Shown: positions 1 to 8,375 of the stretch, piece by piece
Layout: each line of letters starts with the position of its first letter
How positions within the stretch are numbered: position 1 is the first letter of the stretch
Assembly (NCBI GenBank): GCA_022794015.1
Contig: JAAWDZ010000047.1
Location: 26,471-90,470 of the forward strand
From: Eubacterium sp.
Lineage (GTDB): Bacteria; Bacillota; Clostridia; Lachnospirales; Lachnospiraceae
Reading direction: 5' to 3'
DNA: 64,000 nucleotides
Made by a program: the position numbers and the translations under genes
The notes under the pieces: generated by a model
Database searches by the model: none
The model's input: the letters and a program-made list of their open reading frames with translations, nothing else
What the model was told of the DNA's origin: nothing

Positions 1-566
1 AGTCTGCCAAAGCGGATGCCCAGTCAGCAGAAGCGTCAAAAGAAGCAGCTGCAGCCGCAGCAACGCTTGCAAAGGCTTCGCAGGAAGCAGCCGCGCTTTC
101 TGCAGCAGAAGCAATCGCAGCCAGAGACAGGGCGGAGAAAGCCGCACAGAAAGCAGAAGAGATATTAAAAAATGCTCAGGCTGAAGCAGATAAGAAGCTT
201 GCCGAGGCCAAAGAGGCGCTTGCCGAAGCACAGAAATACCAGAAAGAATTACAGAATCTTCTGGAAAAGGCAGAATTTGAGACATCCAGGGTAAGCCTTT
301 CATCTGTAAAGAAAGGGAAAAAGAAGATCAAAGTGTCCTGGAAGAAAGTAAAAGGAGCAGAGGGCTATGTAGTCCAGTGCGCTACCCATCCGGGATTCTG
401 CGATAAGAAGAGCGTTACTGTAAAGAATGGTAAGACAGTTTCCAAGACAGTCAAAGGTTTGAAGGGCAAAAAGACCTATTATGTACGGGTACGCGCTTAT
501 AAGACTGTGGACGGAGTAAAGGTTTATACAAAATACAGTGCGAAGAAGAAGGTTCGTACGAAATAA
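1..566 (+). CDS. Surface protein, C-terminal end (partial)
   Basis: The gene is cut by the left edge; its frame is open from base 3. The visible 188 residues start with an alanine- and glutamate-rich heptad-like stretch (about residues 1-90), probably a long coiled coil. A lysine-rich fibronectin-III-like module of about 90 residues follows and ends the protein. That end resembles the last module of the arabinofuranosidase at 27400-32448 (both have V-R-A-Y-K and Y-T-x-Y-S near the end), so both are probably exported cell-surface proteins sharing a wall- or polymer-binding domain. There is no LPXTG motif. An intrinsic terminator follows directly. The catalytic or adhesive part lies outside the window, so the function is unknown. 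Confidence 0.75.
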   Translation, partial: SAKADAQSAEASKEAAAAAATLAKASQEAAALSAAEAIAARDRAEKAAQKAEEILKNAQAEADKKLAEAKEALAEAQKYQKELQNLLEKAEFETSRVSLSSVKKGKKKIKVSWKKVKGAEGYVVQCATHPGFCDKKSVTVKNGKTVSKTVKGLKGKKTYYVRVRAYKTVDGVKVYTKYSAKKKVRTK

Positions 567-580
567 GTAAAGATAGAAAT

Positions 581-614
581 GCCCTGCAGGAACGGTATCC
601 TGCGGGGTGTTTTT
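581..614 (+). terminator. Intrinsic terminator after surface protein
   Basis: CCCTGCAGG pairs with CCTGCGGGG across an 8-nt loop and is followed by TGTTTTT. It lies 15 bases after the stop codon. Confidence 0.85.
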
Positions 615-648
615 AATAGGACGGACAGGATGGGGGAGGTTATATGAT

Positions 649-911
649 GTATCCGCCAGGGAGGAGATTTGGCAGAGGAAACTGCCCTTTGCCTGTGTAA
701 CCGGATTAAGCTTCTCTAAACAGTCACATATTATGCGATCAAGGCGGACGGAACCGCCCTTTGACGCGCCATCCATGGCGCGAAAAGGGCTTTGCCGGAC
801 ATCCGTGTCCGGCAATTCCTGAGATCGCATGTGACTGTTAAGAGAAGCTTAATCTGGTTACAAGGGCAAGATGCAGTTTCCTCTGCTAAATCCCCTCCCT
901 GGCTGGTGTAT
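649..911. repeat. Long hairpin repeat, about 90-bp arms
   Basis: Bases 649-740 are an imperfect inverted copy of 823-911; shared blocks include GGATTAAGCTTCTCT against AGAGAAGCTTAATC and CAGAGGAAACTG against CAGTTTCCTCTG. The 82-base centre holds two more perfect hairpins: GCGCCAT/ATGGCGC and GCCGGACA/TGTCCGGC. There is no credible coding frame. The outer ends (ATCCGCCAGGGAGG type) recur at 1093-1212, 19440-19570, 25795-25870 and 37185-37700, so this is one member of a dispersed family. The open frames across it are a by-product of the palindrome. Confidence 0.8.
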
Positions 912-1092
912 CGGAAGCCCGCCATGCTGTCATGCTTATTACTTTGTTTTTTATCTGGCTGCGTTTAATCAGTAGGTGAGTGGGTTTTCCAGCTGGAAAA
1001 GATAGAAAATTAATATCTTAGAACTCATAAAACCTGTATAATTTTAGAAAACTAAAATACTGTTGAAAAATATAAAAGCCTGAGATGTTACT

Positions 1093-1212
1093 TTAGCCTG
1101 GGAATAACGTAGCTGGGGAAAGACTGTGGCAAAGGAGCAGTCTTCTCCGCCATAGTCTCTCCCCGGCGGCTACATCATTCCCTCCCCCACCCCAAAAGTA
1201 AATTTATACGAT
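1093..1212. repeat. Hairpin repeat, same family
   Basis: GGGGAAAGACTGTGGC pairs imperfectly with GCCATAGTCTCTCCCC, and outer GTAGC and GTTACTTT pair with GCTAC and AAAAGTAAAT. The right end (GGCGGCTACATCATTCC, then a C-rich run and AAAAGTAAA) is nearly repeated at about 19512-19555 and, more loosely, at 27100-27165. No gene is seen between 615 and 1294. Confidence 0.7.
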
Positions 1213-1294
1213 TAAAAACAGGTGATGGGATTGTAGTATCCAGGGAAAATGCGTATAATAAGAAAGACAGTGGTCAAATTTAACTCCGGGAGGG

Positions 1295-2494
1295 ATGAAC
1301 ATGGAGGCATACAGCGGATTTGCGGAGGTTTATGACCTGTTTATGGATAACGTACCATACGAAGACTGGTACAGATATCTCGTCCGTATATTGCGCAGGT
1401 ACGGTGTGAAAGACGGCCTGATCCTGGAGCTTGGCTGCGGTACCGGAAAAATGACCCGTCTTCTGTCAGGAGCAGGTTATGATATGATTGGCGTGGATAT
1501 TTCGGGCGATATGCTCGGAATTGCAAGGCAGGCAGAAACGCCGGCTTCCAGTATCCTGTATCTGAATCAGGACATGCGTGAATTTGAACTTTACGGCACA
1601 GTCCGCGCAGTCGTCAGCGTCTGTGATTCCATGAATTACATAACAGAAAAAGGGGATTTGCAAAGAGTATTTTCTCTTGTAAATAATTATCTGGATCCTG
1701 GCGGTATTTTTGTATTTGACCTGAATACACCATATAAATATCGGGAATTAATGGGGACTGCTACCATATGTGAAAACCGGGAGGAAGCCAGTTTTATCTG
1801 GGAAAATGATTATAACAGGTACACACGGATCAATGAATACGATTTGACGTTTTTTGTCCGGGAGAAAGACGGCAGATACCAAAAATACGAAGAAACACAC
1901 TATCAGCGGGCATATGAGATAAAAAAAATAAAAGAACTGATAGAAAAATCCGGTCTGGAATGGGTAGCCTGTTACGAGGCCTTTAGCGAAAAGGCGCCGG
2001 GAGAGAAAAGCGAACGGGTATACTGCATTGCCAGAGAATGTACCAAAAATAAAGGAGGCACAAAACATGTCAGATTACATCGTAAGGGCAACGGCGGCAA
2101 ACGGACAAATCCGCGCGTTTGCCATCACGTCAAGGGAACTCACAGAAACTGCAAGAATACGCCACAACACAAGTCCGGTTATGACAGCCGCACTTGGAAG
2201 GCTTTTATCCGGCGCCGTCATGATGGGCGCTATGATGAAAGGGGAAAAGGATCTTCTGACCATACAGATTCAGGGCAGCGGCCCGGCAAAAGCGCTGACG
2301 GTAACCGCAGATTCCGCAGGGCATGTCAAAGGCTATCCCGAAGTGGCAGACGTGATACTGCCGCCCAATGCACAGGGGAAGTTAGACGTAGGCGGCGCCA
2401 TTGGCATCGGCGTGATGAGCGTCATAAAAGACCTTGGCATGAAAGAACCCTATGTAGGGCAAATCGCGCTGCAGACCGGGGAGATTGCAGATGA
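1295..2494 (+). CDS. Class I SAM-dependent methyltransferase (stop codon apparently lost)
   Basis: Residues 1-250 form a normal class I methyltransferase: SAM-binding motif LELGCGTGKMTRLL near residue 45, GVDIS at about 68, and later strands with FVFDLN. The substrate is unknown. A good RBS (GGGAGGG) precedes the start at 1295. The family fold ends near base 2045, but the frame has no stop there and stays open to 2494, running over 427 bases of hslO in another frame as meaningless basic sequence. A one-base shift would give TAA at 2050-2052, just before the hslO RBS. So this is either a recent frameshift or lost stop, or an assembly error. The functional gene probably spans 1295 to about 2050. 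It looks co-transcribed with hslO and nadE. Confidence 0.75.
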   Translation: MNMEAYSGFAEVYDLFMDNVPYEDWYRYLVRILRRYGVKDGLILELGCGTGKMTRLLSGAGYDMIGVDISGDMLGIARQAETPASSILYLNQDMREFELYGTVRAVVSVCDSMNYITEKGDLQRVFSLVNNYLDPGGIFVFDLNTPYKYRELMGTATICENREEASFIWENDYNRYTRINEYDLTFFVREKDGRYQKYEETHYQRAYEIKKIKELIEKSGLEWVACYEAFSEKAPGEKSERVYCIARECTKNKGGTKHVRLHRKGNGGKRTNPRVCHHVKGTHRNCKNTPQHKSGYDSRTWKAFIRRRHDGRYDERGKGSSDHTDSGQRPGKSADGNRRFRRACQRLSRSGRRDTAAQCTGEVRRRRRHWHRRDERHKRPWHERTLCRANRAADRGDCR

Positions 2495-2936
2495 TCTGAC
2501 TTATTATTTTGTTACTTCAGAGCAAATTCCTTCTTCGGTAGGGCTTGGCGTACTGATGAATAAAAATAACACGGTAAAACAGGCGGGCGGGTTTATTCTG
2601 CAGCTTATGCCGTTTACGGATGAAGAAACGATTGCAAAATTAGAAAAACAGATTGCAGATTTAAAGAGCATTACAGCGCTGCTGGAAAAAGGAGACACAC
2701 CGGAGCAGCTATTAAAAGAGGTGCTCGGCGACATTCCATTTGAAGTGACAGATACGCTTCCGGCCAGCTTTCACTGCAACTGTTCAAAGGAGCGGATATC
2801 AAAATCTCTGGCCACGATTGGCAGGAAAGATTTAGATGAAATGATAGCGGATGGCAATGGTATTGAGGTGAAATGTCATTTCTGCAATACCAGTTACCAG
2901 TTTGACACTGAGGAGTTAAAGGAGATACGACATTGA
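2067..2936 (+). CDS. hslO: Hsp33 redox-regulated chaperone
   Basis: This is a 289-residue cytosolic holdase chaperone activated by oxidative unfolding. The C-terminal zinc/redox switch is complete: C237-x-C239 and C270-x-x-C273, the CXC-N30-CXXC spacing typical of Hsp33. The N-terminal domain starts SDYIVRATAANGQIRA, as in family members. The start at 2067 is chosen because AAAGGAGG lies 8-9 bases upstream; an in-frame ATG at 2028 has no RBS and lies inside the methyltransferase. It overlaps the nadE start by 4 bases, indicating translational coupling. Confidence 0.95.
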   Translation: MSDYIVRATAANGQIRAFAITSRELTETARIRHNTSPVMTAALGRLLSGAVMMGAMMKGEKDLLTIQIQGSGPAKALTVTADSAGHVKGYPEVADVILPPNAQGKLDVGGAIGIGVMSVIKDLGMKEPYVGQIALQTGEIADDLTYYFVTSEQIPSSVGLGVLMNKNNTVKQAGGFILQLMPFTDEETIAKLEKQIADLKSITALLEKGDTPEQLLKEVLGDIPFEVTDTLPASFHCNCSKERISKSLATIGRKDLDEMIADGNGIEVKCHFCNTSYQFDTEELKEIRH

Positions 2937-4837
2937 AAGACGGGTATATCAAAACAGCGGCGATAACGCCGGATACAAAAGTGGCGGACACCATATATAA
3001 TACAGAGCAAATTTGTAAAAAAATAATAGAATGCAGTGTAAATGGCGCAAAGATTTTGGTTTTCCCGGAGCTTTGTATTACAGGCTACAGCTGCGGGGAT
3101 TTGTTTTTGCAGGATTTGCTTTTGGATAAAGCGATGGAGGGGCTTTTAAAGATTGCAGCTACGACAAAAGAGTTGGACGCTATTGTATTTGTCGGCCTTC
3201 CGGTTCGTTACAGGGGCAAGCTTTACAATGCAGCGGCGGTAGTCAGCCGTGGAGAGGTACTGGGGATTGTGCCAAAGACATATCTGCCCAATTACAATGA
3301 GTTTTATGAGCTGCGCCATTTCTCCAGAGGAATGGAGGATACCGTTGAGATTGAAATCGGAGGGGAAATAGTGCCGATGGGAACAAAGCAGTTATTTGTC
3401 TGCGCATCTGTGCCGGAGCTTGTCATTGCCATAGAAATCTGCGAAGATCTCTGGGCGCCAGACCCGCCTGGTACGATGCATGCTTTGTCCGGCGCAACGG
3501 TGCTTGTGAATCTTTCTGCAAGCGACGAGGCAATCGGAAAGGATGCTTATCGAAGAGAACTCGTATGCGGACAGTCGGCAAGGCTTCTTTGCGGCTATAT
3601 TTATGCCAGTGCGGGAAACGGGGAATCGACGCAGGATGTGGTATATTCCGCTCACAATATGATTGCAGAAAATGGAATGTTGCTGGCGGAATCTGCGCGG
3701 TTTGCAAACGATACTATTTATACGGAAATAGATGTAAAGAAGCTTTCGCAGGAGCGCAGGCGCAATACGGCTTTTGAAACCTGCGGGGATGCGGACTGCT
3801 ATGAAGAAACGGAGTTTCAGCTGAAGCCGGAAACCACAGAGCTGACGCGTTTTATTGACCCTGCGCCGTTTGTGCCGGGGAAGAAAAAGGAACGCCAGAA
3901 ACGCTGTGACGAGATTTTGACGATTCAGTCCATGGGGCTTTGCAAACGGCTTGAGCATACAAATTGCAAGTGTGCGGTAGTGGGAATCTCCGGAGGCCTG
4001 GATTCTACACTGGCGCTGCTTGTGACAGTACGTGCATTCGACGCTTTGGGACTGTCCCGTGAAGGGATTAAAGCGGTGACGATGCCTGGGTTTGGAACGA
4101 CGGATCGAACCTATCAAAATGCAGTCAATATGATAAAGAGTTTAGGCGTAACCTTTCTGGAAGTGCCAATCCAAAATGCGGTCAGTTTGCATTTCGAGGA
4201 TATCGGGCAGGATGAGAAATGCCATGATGTAACGTATGAAAATGCCCAGGCGAGAGAGCGTACCCAGATACTGATGGATATTGCAAACAAAGAGGGCGGC
4301 ATGGTGATCGGAACCGGAGATATGTCGGAACTGGCGCTTGGCTGGGCGACGTATAATGGAGATCACATGTCAATGTACGGCGTGAATTCCTCCGTGCCCA
4401 AAACGCTGGTGCGGCATCTGGTGCATTATTATGCGGACACCTGTAAAGATAAAACGCTGAAAAAAATTCTGCTTGACGTACTTGATACACCTGTGAGCCC
4501 GGAGCTTCTGCCGCCGAAGGAGGGCGAAATATCCCAGAAGACGGAGGATTTGGTGGGGCCTTATGAGCTGCATGATTTTTTCCTGTATTATATGCTGCGC
4601 TTTGGATATCCGCCTCAAAAAGTTTATCGTTTGGCATGCAGGGCATTTGCAGGCGTATATGAGGACGAGGTGATTTTAAAATGGCTAAAAAATTATTATC
4701 GGAGATTTTTCTCGCAGCAGTTTAAACGATCCTGCCTGCCGGACGGACCGAAGGTGGGGACGGTTGCGCTTTCGCCGAGAGGGGATTTGCGGATGCCGTC
4801 GGATGCGTGTGTGAGGATTTGGATGGAGGAGCTTTAA
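2933..4837 (+). CDS. nadE: Glutamine-dependent NAD+ synthetase
   Basis: The product (634 residues) makes NAD+ from nicotinic acid adenine dinucleotide, ATP and glutamine, the last step of NAD synthesis. The N-terminal half is a nitrilase-type glutaminase (FPELCITGYSCGD near residue 45; catalytic-type Cys170 in ICEDLW). The C-terminal half is the synthetase with PP-loop SGGLDS at 353-358 and GTGDMSELALGWATYNGD further on. The length fits the two-domain class. The start codon is TTG at 2933, overlapping the TGA of hslO (ATTGA) behind AAAGGAGAT. Two bases separate it from the next gene. Confidence 0.96.
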   Translation: MKDGYIKTAAITPDTKVADTIYNTEQICKKIIECSVNGAKILVFPELCITGYSCGDLFLQDLLLDKAMEGLLKIAATTKELDAIVFVGLPVRYRGKLYNAAAVVSRGEVLGIVPKTYLPNYNEFYELRHFSRGMEDTVEIEIGGEIVPMGTKQLFVCASVPELVIAIEICEDLWAPDPPGTMHALSGATVLVNLSASDEAIGKDAYRRELVCGQSARLLCGYIYASAGNGESTQDVVYSAHNMIAENGMLLAESARFANDTIYTEIDVKKLSQERRRNTAFETCGDADCYEETEFQLKPETTELTRFIDPAPFVPGKKKERQKRCDEILTIQSMGLCKRLEHTNCKCAVVGISGGLDSTLALLVTVRAFDALGLSREGIKAVTMPGFGTTDRTYQNAVNMIKSLGVTFLEVPIQNAVSLHFEDIGQDEKCHDVTYENAQARERTQILMDIANKEGGMVIGTGDMSELALGWATYNGDHMSMYGVNSSVPKTLVRHLVHYYADTCKDKTLKKILLDVLDTPVSPELLPPKEGEISQKTEDLVGPYELHDFFLYYMLRFGYPPQKVYRLACRAFAGVYEDEVILKWLKNYYRRFFSQQFKRSCLPDGPKVGTVALSPRGDLRMPSDACVRIWMEEL

Positions 4838-4838
4838 A

Positions 4839-6017
4839 ATGCAATACAGAAAAGACCGCAGGGGAAATGACCTGTCCGTACTGGGGTACGGCTGCATGCG
4901 TTTTACCAGAAAGGGCAGCGGCATCGACATGGAAAAAGCGGAACAGGAGCTGATGCATGCGATTGCGCAGGGCGTCAATTATCTGGATACTGCATATATT
5001 TATCCAGGCAGCGAGGCGGCGGTGGGGGAAATCCTGCATAAAAACCACTGCAGGGATCAGGTATATATCGCGACAAAACTGCCGCATTACATGATAAAAT
5101 CCATGGAAGGTGTGGAAAAAACCTTTCAGGAAGAATTGCGGCGCCTGAAAACAGATCATATTGATTATTACCTGATGCATATGCTGACTGATACCGACAC
5201 CTGGGAGAAGCTGAAAAAAATGGGAATGGAAGACTGGATAAAGGAGAAGATGAAAAGCGGTGCAATCCGCAATATTGGATTTTCCTATCATGGGCATACG
5301 GCTGTATTCAAACAGCTTGTGGATGCATACGACTGGGATTTCTGTCAGATCCAGTACAACTACATGGACGAGCACAGCCAGGCCGGGAGGGAGGGCCTGC
5401 TCTATGCCAGTCAAAAAGGTATCCCGGTTATTATTATGGAACCGCTGCGCGGCGGGCGTTTGGTAAATCTATTGCCCAAAAGCGCCAAGCGGCTGTTTGA
5501 GCAGGACGGGCAGCGCCGGACTGCTGCAGAAATGGCCTTCCGCTGGCTCTATAATCAGCCGGAGGTTACATGTGTGCTTTCCGGAATGAATTCATTGGAG
5601 ATGATTGACGAAAATATAAAAACGGCAGATAAAGCTGTTGTCGGGCATTTTTCCAAAGAGGACGAGATTTTGATCAAACAGGTAAAGGAGGAAATCCAGA
5701 AAAACGTAAAAGTAGGCTGCACCGGCTGCGGCTATTGTATGCCCTGTCCGTCAGGCGTGGATATTCCGGTGACCTTCCGCTGCTACAATGAGATGTATTC
5801 GGAAACAAAGGGCGGCGCCAGAAAAGAATATCTGCAGTGTACTGCATTTCGAAAGAATCAGAGCAGCGCGTCACAATGTATTGAATGTGGGAAATGTGAG
5901 CAGCATTGTCCGCAGCAGATTCCAATACGGAAGGAATTAAAGCAGGCAGTAAAAGAACTGGAGACATTGCCATATAAGGTGGCAAAAAAAGGGATAGCAT
6001 TATTTAAGTTATGGTAA
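4839..6017 (+). CDS. Aldo/keto reductase with C-terminal 4Fe-4S domain
   Basis: The protein has 392 residues. The N-terminal NADPH-dependent aldo-keto reductase barrel starts with LSVLGYGCMRF and has the DTAYIYPGSE segment holding the catalytic Tyr/Asp region near residue 50. Two ferredoxin-type clusters follow: C294-x2-C297-x2-C300-x3-C304 and C347-x2-C350-x2-C353-x3-C357. This fused architecture is common in anaerobic clostridia; the substrate is not known. It starts 2 bases after nadE behind GGAGG and is the last gene of the operon; a terminator follows. Confidence 0.92.
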   Translation: MQYRKDRRGNDLSVLGYGCMRFTRKGSGIDMEKAEQELMHAIAQGVNYLDTAYIYPGSEAAVGEILHKNHCRDQVYIATKLPHYMIKSMEGVEKTFQEELRRLKTDHIDYYLMHMLTDTDTWEKLKKMGMEDWIKEKMKSGAIRNIGFSYHGHTAVFKQLVDAYDWDFCQIQYNYMDEHSQAGREGLLYASQKGIPVIIMEPLRGGRLVNLLPKSAKRLFEQDGQRRTAAEMAFRWLYNQPEVTCVLSGMNSLEMIDENIKTADKAVVGHFSKEDEILIKQVKEEIQKNVKVGCTGCGYCMPCPSGVDIPVTFRCYNEMYSETKGGARKEYLQCTAFRKNQSSASQCIECGKCEQHCPQQIPIRKELKQAVKELETLPYKVAKKGIALFKLW

Positions 6018-6029
6018 AATAAAGGAACA

Positions 6030-6075
6030 TAAAATATCCGATGCAGTTGAAACAGAAACTGGATCGGATATTTTA
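6030..6075. terminator. Bidirectional terminator
   Basis: TAAAATATCCGAT pairs with ATCGGATATTTTA. It sits between the convergent aldo-keto reductase and PAP2-like genes and has A/T tails on both strands. Confidence 0.8.
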
Positions 6076-6111
6076 GATGGAAGGTATTAAAAAATCAAAG
6101 TCTGGAATAAT

Positions 6112-6822
6112 CTAAATCTGTCTGACCTGTTCTTTTAAAGCGGTTTTACCTTCGCCTGCATGCAGAGTATCTCTGGTGTAGACAACAGTATACATAAATA
6201 CAGATAACACAATTCCGGTAATTACGTCAAATACAGAGTGTTGTTTTAAAAACATAGTAGATAATACAATACTGATCATAAAAACTGCGGAACCATATCG
6301 AAGCCATTTATTTTCTTTAAAATCTGTACAGTGCCAAACGGCAATATTGACGCCAATGGAATTATATACATGGATGCTGGGGAACAGGTTGGTCGGTGTA
6401 TCAGCCAGATAAAGTCCTTTTACCATATCTGTGAATATGTTGTCCCGTTCAAAAACAACCGGCCTTAAATGGTGTCCATTGGGGTATACAGTCGAAATAA
6501 TCAGAAAAATAGTCATTCCGATAAATAAAAATGCACACAGTCTGTAGAATTCGTCTTTGTTTTTCAGTAAAAAATAAAGAACTGCTACAGCTACATATGC
6601 GAACCATAATAAATATGGAATAATAAAATATTCAATAAAAGGAATTTTGTCATCAATCGGCATGTGTATTACATGAAAATGATTGGTTACAGTCTGCTCA
6701 AGCCAGGAAAACCATGGAAGATACAAAAACAGATATAACAGCAAAAGGCCGTGTTTGTATTTCTGGCAGAATGTGCAGATTTTCTCCTTCAATGTTATGG
6801 GGTTACTTTCTGATAAGTTCAC
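6112..6822 (-). CDS. PAP2-superfamily membrane phosphatase-like protein
   Basis: The protein (236 residues) has about six membrane segments and carries phosphatidic-acid-phosphatase type 2 motifs: LRPVVF in the middle, FPSIH (PSxH) and LKQHSVFDVITG (HSxxDV). The lysine of motif 1 (KxxxxxxRP) is not obvious, so activity is uncertain. It probably acts on lipid phosphates such as undecaprenyl- or phosphatidyl-phosphates at the membrane. I place the start at GTG 6822 because AAAAGGTGAT stands just ahead of it; an in-frame ATG at 6873 has no RBS. Transcribed alone, convergent with its left neighbour. Confidence 0.8.
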   Translation of the reverse strand: MNLSESNPITLKEKICTFCQKYKHGLLLLYLFLYLPWFSWLEQTVTNHFHVIHMPIDDKIPFIEYFIIPYLLWFAYVAVAVLYFLLKNKDEFYRLCAFLFIGMTIFLIISTVYPNGHHLRPVVFERDNIFTDMVKGLYLADTPTNLFPSIHVYNSIGVNIAVWHCTDFKENKWLRYGSAVFMISIVLSTMFLKQHSVFDVITGIVLSVFMYTVVYTRDTLHAGEGKTALKEQVRQI

Positions 6823-7293
6823 AATATCACCTTTTATCCTTGCTTTTTCATTATTATGCTCGTTGATTTGCATTATAGCACAGGAGTTTTTTGCCTACAA
6901 TCCTGTTTTTCCTAAATTAATAAATTTTAGTAATTTCTTAAGATTTGGGGATTTGGATTCAAAATAAATTGTGTAATAATTCAGAGAAAAATCGGTTTTG
7001 TGATGGAGTGCACAGCGGCATTTATCAAATTCTGCTGCTATAAGTGCAACAGAATAAAATCATACTTTTTTCTGACGGCGGTAATTTTGGGTGTTGTTGC
7101 CGTGTCAGTTTGTTACGGCTCTGATATGCAAAAGATGCCGAAGGAAAATAGGGCGTAAGCATGCGCCAGGCTGGAGAGGCATAAACAACATTATTAAGAA
7201 TTTGTGAAATCTCCTATATATTAACAAAAGTTTCAAAAAGTATGTTATAATAAAGCAGTAATAAGCAATCATACAGTATGGAGGTTTTAGCAA
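6823..7293. other. Intergenic region with probable promoters, no gene seen
   Basis: This is an AT-rich divergent gap between the PAP2-like gene and the alarmone synthetase. A TATAAT at 7246-7251 lies 42 bases before the alarmone gene, with a weak TTAACA at 7221-7226 (19-base spacing). No credible ORF or strong hairpin was seen. Confidence 0.4.
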
Positions 7294-7962
7294 ATGCTGC
7301 AGAGTACACAGGGCAGATTTGGGGAAGATGTGGACAGTTGGAAGACGCTTATGTTTATTTATACAAGTGCCTTAAAAGAAGTAAATACCAAACTGGAGAT
7401 TTTAAACGAGGAGTTCAGGCACGTACATCAGTATAATCCGATTGAATATATCAAATCCCGTGTGAAGTCCCCGGAGAGTATTGTTAAGAAACTAAAACGT
7501 CATGGATATGAAAGCACCATCAGTAACATGATGGAGCATATAAACGACATTGCAGGCATCCGGGTTGTCTGCTCATTTACTTCCGATATTTACCGAATGG
7601 CGGAGATGATCGGCAAACAGAACGATTTGACGATTGTTTCAGTCAAGGATTACATCAGGCACCCGAAGCAAAGTGGCTATAAGAGCTATCATATGCTGGT
7701 TACGATTCCGATTTTTATGTCCGACCGCGTTGTTAATACTAAGGTAGAGATTCAGATCCGTACGATGGCAATGGATTTCTGGGCCAGCCTGGAGCATAAA
7801 ATTTATTATAAGTTTGAAGGGAATGCGCCGGAATATATCAGCAGGGATTTGCGGGAGTGTTCTGGGATAGTGTCTATGTTAGATGCGAAAATGCTCAGTT
7901 TAAATGAGGCGATTTTAAAGGCCAAAAAGGAACAGGAAGAGGAGAACAGTATTTTGAAATAG
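7294..7962 (+). CDS. relQ: Small alarmone synthetase, RelQ/YjbM type
   Basis: The 222-residue product is a stand-alone (p)ppGpp synthetase transferring pyrophosphate from ATP to GDP/GTP. It has the RelA/SpoT synthetase core without hydrolase, TGS or ACT domains: the ATP-loop region YIKSRVKSPESIVKKL, DIAGIRVVC, the KQSGYKSYH loop, VEIQIRT and FWASLEHKIYYK. The length matches RelQ proteins. The start is supported by GGAGG 8 bases upstream. It is monocistronic, with a strong terminator after it. The RelQ rather than RelP assignment is by resemblance. Confidence 0.92.
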   Translation: MLQSTQGRFGEDVDSWKTLMFIYTSALKEVNTKLEILNEEFRHVHQYNPIEYIKSRVKSPESIVKKLKRHGYESTISNMMEHINDIAGIRVVCSFTSDIYRMAEMIGKQNDLTIVSVKDYIRHPKQSGYKSYHMLVTIPIFMSDRVVNTKVEIQIRTMAMDFWASLEHKIYYKFEGNAPEYISRDLRECSGIVSMLDAKMLSLNEAILKAKKEQEEENSILK

Positions 7963-8375
7963 AGTGCGGCATTTGGCCCATGCCTTGATGGGAAAAGAAA
8001 CTGTCGGGAAGCAGACCGCTCGGAATACAGGAACAAAAGCAGCTCATATGAGCTGCTTTTGTTCCTGAAATTTTTTAAAAAGAAAAAAGAAGGCAAAACA
8101 ACCATCTTTCTTCAGTTACCAATATTGGCAAAGATTTCTGTTTTAACCAGGGATGCGGATTGTATTCTGTTTTAAATGATGATATTATAACCATGGATTC
8201 CCGAATCTCCCTGCGGCTGATTTTGGGCCATATATACACAAATTTAATCGATCTGCGTTTCATGTACACTTTATAAATTTGTGTATATCTGACAAAAAAT
8301 CATTTTGCAAAATCAGGTACAAAGGGAATTCCTGGAGTACATAACCGTATAAAGGACGGTTTTAAGGAGGGTTTT
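7963..8375. other. Intergenic region: terminator plus 15-bp perfect inverted repeat
   Basis: Besides the terminator at 8028-8076, a perfect 15-bp inverted repeat (ATATACACAAATTTA at 8232-8246 and its complement at 8274-8288) surrounds a 27-base spacer about 90 bases before the phosphohexomutase start. It could be an operator or the remnant ends of a small element. A short open frame on the minus strand at 8075-8269 has no RBS and is not accepted. Confidence 0.5.
8028..8076 (+). terminator. Intrinsic terminator after relQ
   Basis: CAGGAACAAAAGCAGCT pairs perfectly with AGCTGCTTTTGTTCCTG (17 bp, loop CATATG), followed by AAATTTTTT. Confidence 0.9.

Noticed and set aside
300..925. Several overlapping open frames on both strands
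   Set aside because: They are created by the surface-protein gene and the long palindrome at 649-911.
3392..4117. 241-codon minus-strand open frame
   Set aside because: It lies fully antisense to nadE, has no RBS, and its composition is that of a shadow frame.
8075..8269. 64-codon minus-strand open frame
   Set aside because: No RBS or recognisable domain, and it starts inside the inverted-repeat region.
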